Source: Rhodobacter sp. (lineage in GTDB: Bacteria > Pseudomonadota > Alphaproteobacteria > Rhodobacterales > Rhodobacteraceae). Taken from it: a DNA stretch of 9,618 bases. The notes below the pieces were generated by a model. That model was not told the DNA's origin. It saw nothing but the letters and a program-made list of their open reading frames with translations, and did not search any database. The translations under genes were made by a program, and so were the position numbers. The stretch lies in contig JAIXVS010000315.1 of the NCBI GenBank assembly GCA_027482795.1, positions 1 through 9,618 on the forward strand, in the 5' to 3' direction. Below, in pieces: positions 6,820 through 9,618 of this stretch (position 1 is its first letter; each line of letters starts with the position of its first letter).

Positions 6820-6996
6820 ACATGCCTAATCTGGCGCTAATAATTTCAGTTGTCAAAATATAAATCGCAGTCCATTCTATTTTTGATGGAATTTTCGCCA
6901 AAGTTTCGCCGCAATGCAGCAATTTTTGGACGGGCGCGTAGAAAACTTGGGAAAAATGCCGCGAAACCAGTGGGCTTTAGTTCAGGGATCAAAGTA
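6820..6996. promoter_or_regulatory. Divergent promoter region between xylF and the ROK regulator
   Basis: This stretch is clearly more AT-rich than the flanking genes. TTGACA on the minus strand (6856-6851) and TTGTCA on the plus strand (6850-6855) overlap almost completely and are candidate -35 elements for the two divergent transcripts. At 17-base spacing the -10 candidates are poor (CAGATT at 6833-6828 for xylF, CATTCT at 6873-6878 for the regulator, each 3 of 6 matches). Other structure: TCCAT (6871-6875) and ATGGA (6886-6890) as an inverted repeat; TTTCGCC twice, at 6893-6899 and 6904-6910, eleven bases apart, one helical turn; and an A/T-run dyad, 6919-6927 with 6952-6959. Which of these is the operator cannot be decided from one sequence. 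Confidence 0.45.
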
Positions 6997-8277
6997 ATGC
7001 CGCCATTTTCACCTCGGGAAGAAGAAGCAAGCGCCCAAAAGGGTGTTGGCCCGCTGATTCCCCCCCTGCCCGATTTGCTGCGCCCCCTGCGCCAACAAGT
7101 GTTCGAGAGGGTGCGCGCGGCAGGGCTGATTGCGCGGGTGCAAGTGGCCAAGGAATTGGGTGTTAGCCCTGCAACAATCACCACGCTGACCGCTGATCTG
7201 ATTGAATCAGGTTTGATCGAAGAGGTCGCCGCCCCGCGTGATGGGGATTCGGGGCGGGGGCGGCCTGCGGTGCAGCTGGGCGTGCGGGCGGGTGCGCATT
7301 TGGTGGCGGGCATGAAAGTGTCTGACCGCGAGAATACCGCCGTGATCGTCGATTTCGCGGGCAATTTGCTGGCCGATGTCAGCTATCCCCATGCTTTGGG
7401 CGCCATGAGCCTGCCCGACCTGCTGGCCACGATGGAATCCCTTCTGGACCGCGTGTGTGAAAAGGCGGGATTGGCGCGCAGCCAGTTGTCGGCAATTGGG
7501 CTGGGCGTGCCCGGTTTTGTAGATATGGAACAGGGCACCGTTCTGTGGTCATCCATCCTTAGCCTGCGCGATGTGCCGCTTGCGGCGGCGGCATCTGCGC
7601 ATTTGGGCCTGCCTGTGCATATCGACAATGATGCAAATATGGTCGCGCTGGCCGAACTCTGGTTTGGCGGCGGGCGCAGCATTGCCGATTTTGCTGTGGT
7701 GACGATGGAACATGGGGTGGGCATGGGGCTGGTGCTGGGCCACCGCATGTTTCGCGGATCGCAGCGCGTGGGGATGGAGTTGGGCCACACAAAGGTGCAG
7801 CTAGACGGTGCGCTGTGCCGCTGCGGCCAGCGCGGCTGCCTAGAGGCCTATATCGCCGACTACGCCCTTGCGCGCGAGGCGACGACCGCGCTGAATTGGG
7901 GCCATAAAGAAGGCCAGTCTATGACTGTTCTACTGGAAAGCCTGTACGATCAGGCCAAGGCGGGTAATACCATCGCCAAATCCATCTTCCGCCGCGCAGG
8001 GCGCTATTTGGCGGTGGGCCTGTCTAACGTCATCAACCTGTTCGACCCCGCGCTGATTATCCTTTCGGGCGAAAGGATGCGGTACGACTACCTATATGCC
8101 GAGGAAACCTTGGCAGAAATGGAAAATCTGGTCATCAACACAGGCCGCCCCCGCCCGCCCATCGAGATTCACGCTTGGGGTGATCTTTTGTGGGCGCATG
8201 GGGCGGCTGCACTGGCCCTATCGCAAACCACCGAGGCGATCTTGGCCAGTTTGGGCAGGGATATAGCGGCGCAGTAA
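6997..8277 (+). CDS. ROK-family transcriptional regulator, probable xylose-responsive repressor (XylR type)
   Basis: Cytoplasmic DNA-binding regulator, 426 residues, typical of ROK repressors. After a proline-rich N-terminal stretch of about 25 residues comes a winged helix-turn-helix (about 32-78; VAKELGVSPATITTLTADLIESGLI). The ROK sugar-kinase-like domain follows: GLGVPGF (168-174), IDNDAN (209-214), EHGVGMGLVLG (238-248), and the zinc-binding motif GH-x9-CRCGQRGCLE with H264, C274, C276 and C281. The N-terminal phosphate-binding motif of ROK kinases (DIGGT) is degenerate here (KVSDRENT, 107-114), so it is a regulator, not a kinase. The start at 6997 has AGGGA eight bases upstream. The frame stays open back to a TTG at 6850 and an ATG at 6886, but that part is AT-rich, unlike coding sequence here, and lacks ribosome binding sites. 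Position divergent from xylF implies that it controls the xyl operon, with xylose as likely inducer. No symbol is given since xylR is also used for an unrelated AraC-type activator. Confidence 0.9.
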   Translation: MPPFSPREEEASAQKGVGPLIPPLPDLLRPLRQQVFERVRAAGLIARVQVAKELGVSPATITTLTADLIESGLIEEVAAPRDGDSGRGRPAVQLGVRAGAHLVAGMKVSDRENTAVIVDFAGNLLADVSYPHALGAMSLPDLLATMESLLDRVCEKAGLARSQLSAIGLGVPGFVDMEQGTVLWSSILSLRDVPLAAAASAHLGLPVHIDNDANMVALAELWFGGGRSIADFAVVTMEHGVGMGLVLGHRMFRGSQRVGMELGHTKVQLDGALCRCGQRGCLEAYIADYALAREATTALNWGHKEGQSMTVLLESLYDQAKAGNTIAKSIFRRAGRYLAVGLSNVINLFDPALIILSGERMRYDYLYAEETLAEMENLVINTGRPRPPIEIHAWGDLLWAHGAAALALSQTTEAILASLGRDIAAQ

Positions 8278-8317
8278 GTCCATCGTGCAGGGTTCGTGCT
8301 GTCACGCACCAATGACG
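8278..8317. terminator. Short convergent gap with a weak hairpin
   Basis: Only 40 bases separate the regulator stop from the hemH stop. GGTTCGTGC (8291-8299) can pair with GCACGAACC-like sequence GCACC preceded by CAC (8302-8310) only imperfectly: three pairs, a mismatch and four pairs around a six-base loop. No T-run follows on either strand. It may act as a weak bidirectional terminator, but the evidence is thin. Confidence 0.25.
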
Positions 8318-9376
8318 TTAAACCCAGCCTCCCAAATTCTCCACAATCACCTGTTCCAGCGCCGCGATATGGGCGGCATCGTCGTTCAGGCAGGGGATAT
8401 AGGTAAACACCTCGCCGCCTGCATGTTCAAACGCCTCGGCAATCTCGCCGTTGATTTCCTCTAGCGTCTCGATGCAATCGGCGGAAAAGGCGGGGGCCAT
8501 CACGGCGATGCGTTTTTTGCCCGCTTTGGCGAGTTCGGCCACGTGTTCCACGGTATAGGGTTTTAGCCATTCCTCGCGCCCGAATACCGATTGGAACGTG
8601 GTGTCAATGCGCCCCTTTTCCCAACCGAGTTCCTCGCGCAAAAGCCGCGTGGTTTTGGCGCAGTGGCAGTGGTAGGGATCACCCTCCATCAAATAGCGCA
8701 GCGGCATCCCGTGGTAACTGGCGACCAGCATATCGGGCACATGATCCAGCTTGGCGTAAGCCGTGCGCACCGAATCTGCCAGCGCCTTGATATAGGCAGG
8801 GTGCTGAAAGTATTCGGCGACTGTGCGCGCAGCGGGTTGGCGTTTTTCCTTCATCAAGGCGGCAAAGAAAGCATCATTCGCAGTGGCCGATGTCGCCCCC
8901 GCATAGTGCGGATACAGCGGAAAGAACAAAATCTTCTCGCATCCCGCCGCCACCATCGCCTGCACTTTGGACTGGGTCGATGGGTTGCCGTAGCGCATGG
9001 AAAAATCAACCATCACCTCGTCGCCATAACGCGCCTTCATGGCGGCAGCGATGGCGGCAGTTTGGTCTTTGGTAATCGTCAGCAGCGGGCTTTCGTTTTT
9101 CTCATGGTTCCAGATCAGCTTGTAATTGGCCCCCGATGTAAAGGGCCGTTTGGTCAGAATAACCAGTTGCAGCAGCGGCTGCCAAATCCAATCGGAAATA
9201 TCAACCACCCGCTTATCAGACAAAAATTCGTTCAAATAGCGGCGCATCGACCAATAGTCATAGCCATCAGGCGTGCCCAGATTGGCCAGCAAAATGCCGA
9301 TTTTGGGGGCCTTTACGCTGGGGTGGCTTGCGGGCGCGTGCGCAAGGCGGCCCGTTCCTGCCATAACATCGGTCAT
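8318..9376 (-). CDS. hemH: Ferrochelatase
   Basis: Protoporphyrin ferrochelatase (EC 4.98.1.1) inserts ferrous iron into protoporphyrin IX, the last step of protoheme synthesis, at or near the inner membrane. The 352 residues match the family in length and order: GILLANLGTPDG (27-38), RRYLNEFLSDKRVVD (45-59), FSMRYGNPS (125-133), LFFPLYPHYAGATSA (150-164), the active-site SYHGMP (220-225) with catalytic H222, GDPYHCHCAKTTRLL (232-246), TFQSVFGREEWLKPYT (260-275), and APAFSADCIETLEE (294-307) with the conserved glutamate E303. The tail has only one cysteine (C329), so the C-terminal cysteine cluster of iron-sulfur ferrochelatases is absent. The start at 9376 has AAAGGA seven bases upstream. 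The ATG at 9382 has it only one base away and would add two residues; a TTG at 9430 overlapping the upstream stop is less likely. It lies close behind the methyltransferase gene and convergent with the regulator. Confidence 0.95.
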   Translation of the reverse strand: MTDVMAGTGRLAHAPASHPSVKAPKIGILLANLGTPDGYDYWSMRRYLNEFLSDKRVVDISDWIWQPLLQLVILTKRPFTSGANYKLIWNHEKNESPLLTITKDQTAAIAAAMKARYGDEVMVDFSMRYGNPSTQSKVQAMVAAGCEKILFFPLYPHYAGATSATANDAFFAALMKEKRQPAARTVAEYFQHPAYIKALADSVRTAYAKLDHVPDMLVASYHGMPLRYLMEGDPYHCHCAKTTRLLREELGWEKGRIDTTFQSVFGREEWLKPYTVEHVAELAKAGKKRIAVMAPAFSADCIETLEEINGEIAEAFEHAGGEVFTYIPCLNDDAAHIAALEQVIVENLGGWV

Positions 9377-9383
9377 GTTCATG

Positions 9384-9389
9384 TCCTTT
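9384..9389 (-). promoter_or_regulatory. Ribosome binding site deciding the hemH start
   Basis: AAAGGA on the minus strand is seven bases from the ATG at 9376 and one base from the ATG at 9382, which favours the shorter form. A second AAGGA ten bases farther upstream could serve the ATG at 9382, so the two-residue difference is not fully settled. Confidence 0.5.
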
Positions 9390-9426
9390 AAATCCTTGGC
9401 TTCACTTAGCGTGGCCCACAGCAGCG

Positions 9427-9618
9427 TCAACTGCCCTTTTGCGGCAGGATAATTTCTGCCGCGCCAAGGGCATCGGCAAGGCGGGCGGCGGCGGATCCAG
9501 GGCGCAGGGGCTTTTGCTGGCCCTCATGCGGAGCCCAGCCTGTCAGGCACAACACTTCGAATGTCGCGGGAATGCGCCCGCCCCCCTGCCCATAATCCTG
9601 CCCGTAATGGCGCGCATA
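9427..9618 (-). CDS. Class I SAM-dependent methyltransferase-like protein, NDUFAF5/BioC-related, C-terminal end (5' part outside window)
   Basis: Sixty-three codons and a TGA stop of a gene entering from the right edge. The visible segment reads ATFEVLCLTGWAPHEGQQKP followed by LRPGSA and an alanine-rich tail. The LTGWAPHExQQKPxRPGSA pattern resembles the C-terminus of mitochondrial NDUFAF5 (GWKYHESQARPAERGSA) and of the methyltransferases annotated BioC-like that often sit beside hemH in Rhodobacterales. NDUFAF5 acts in assembly of respiratory complex I by modifying an arginine of the NDUFS7 subunit; whether this bacterial protein does the same is inference. The SAM-binding Rossmann motifs lie outside the window, so the call rests on the tail alone. 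The stop is about 50 bases before the hemH ATG, consistent with co-transcription. Confidence 0.6.
   Translation of the reverse strand, partial: YARHYGQDYGQGGGRIPATFEVLCLTGWAPHEGQQKPLRPGSAAARLADALGAAEIILPQKGS

Noticed and set aside
6850..6996. Extended N-terminus of the ROK regulator from a TTG at 6850 or an ATG at 6886
   Set aside because: The stretch is AT-rich promoter-like DNA, has no ribosome binding site at those starts, and ROK repressors do not need the extra residues; the ATG at 6997 has AGGGA at good spacing.
8591..9391. Plus-strand open frame opposite hemH
   Set aside because: hemH is complete with catalytic residues; the antisense product shows no motif and lacks a convincing ribosome binding site.
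9377..9430. hemH start at the TTG overlapping the methyltransferase stop
   Set aside because: The overlap is tempting, but the added residues are unlike ferrochelatase N-termini and the downstream ATGs have better ribosome binding sites.
1..9618. Search for CRISPR repeats, tRNA or rRNA genes, transposase remnants, toxin-antitoxin pairs or defence genes
   Set aside because: Nothing with the required repeats, folds or protein motifs was seen; all coding space is accounted for by the xylose, regulator, heme and edge genes.

Overview
The window looks like a chromosomal segment of an alphaproteobacterium, most likely of the order Rhodobacterales. The grounds are moderately high GC, a D-xylose transport and catabolism operon under a divergent ROK-family repressor, a ferrochelatase of alphaproteobacterial type, and next to it the tail of an NDUFAF5/BioC-like methyltransferase. 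The taxonomic call is an inference from gene content and protein character, not from a search.

Layout: the centre is a six-gene cluster read on the minus strand, in transcription order xylF (periplasmic xylose-binding protein, 6760 to 5735), xylH (permease), xylG (single-domain ATPase), xylB (xylulokinase), xylA (xylose isomerase) and, one base after the xylA stop, the first two thirds or so of a Tat-exported vanadium haloperoxidase-like/PAP2-superfamily protein that runs off the left edge. A ROK-family transcription factor (xylR type) lies divergently at 6997-8277 on the plus strand. The 236-base divergent region between it and xylF carries the promoters, several inverted repeats and a strong xylF ribosome binding site. 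To the right, convergent with the regulator, is hemH (ferrochelatase), preceded on the same strand by the C-terminal 63 codons of the methyltransferase.

How it works together: XylF binds D-xylose in the periplasm and XylH/XylG import it. XylA converts it to D-xylulose and XylB phosphorylates that to D-xylulose 5-phosphate, which enters the pentose phosphate pathway. The ROK protein is expected to repress the operon until xylose is present. After xylF there is a strong hairpin with a U-rich tail, which probably lets the binding protein be made in excess. From xylH on, every junction is tight (1-base overlap to 9-base gap), so translation is probably coupled through to the haloperoxidase-like gene. 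hemH and the methyltransferase belong to an unrelated housekeeping unit.

Most of the window is a recognisable, well-understood pathway. I found no convincing undescribed system. The least expected element is the haloperoxidase-like gene coupled to xylA. No tRNA, rRNA, CRISPR array, insertion sequence or attachment site was seen, and there is no gene-free stretch longer than 300 bases.
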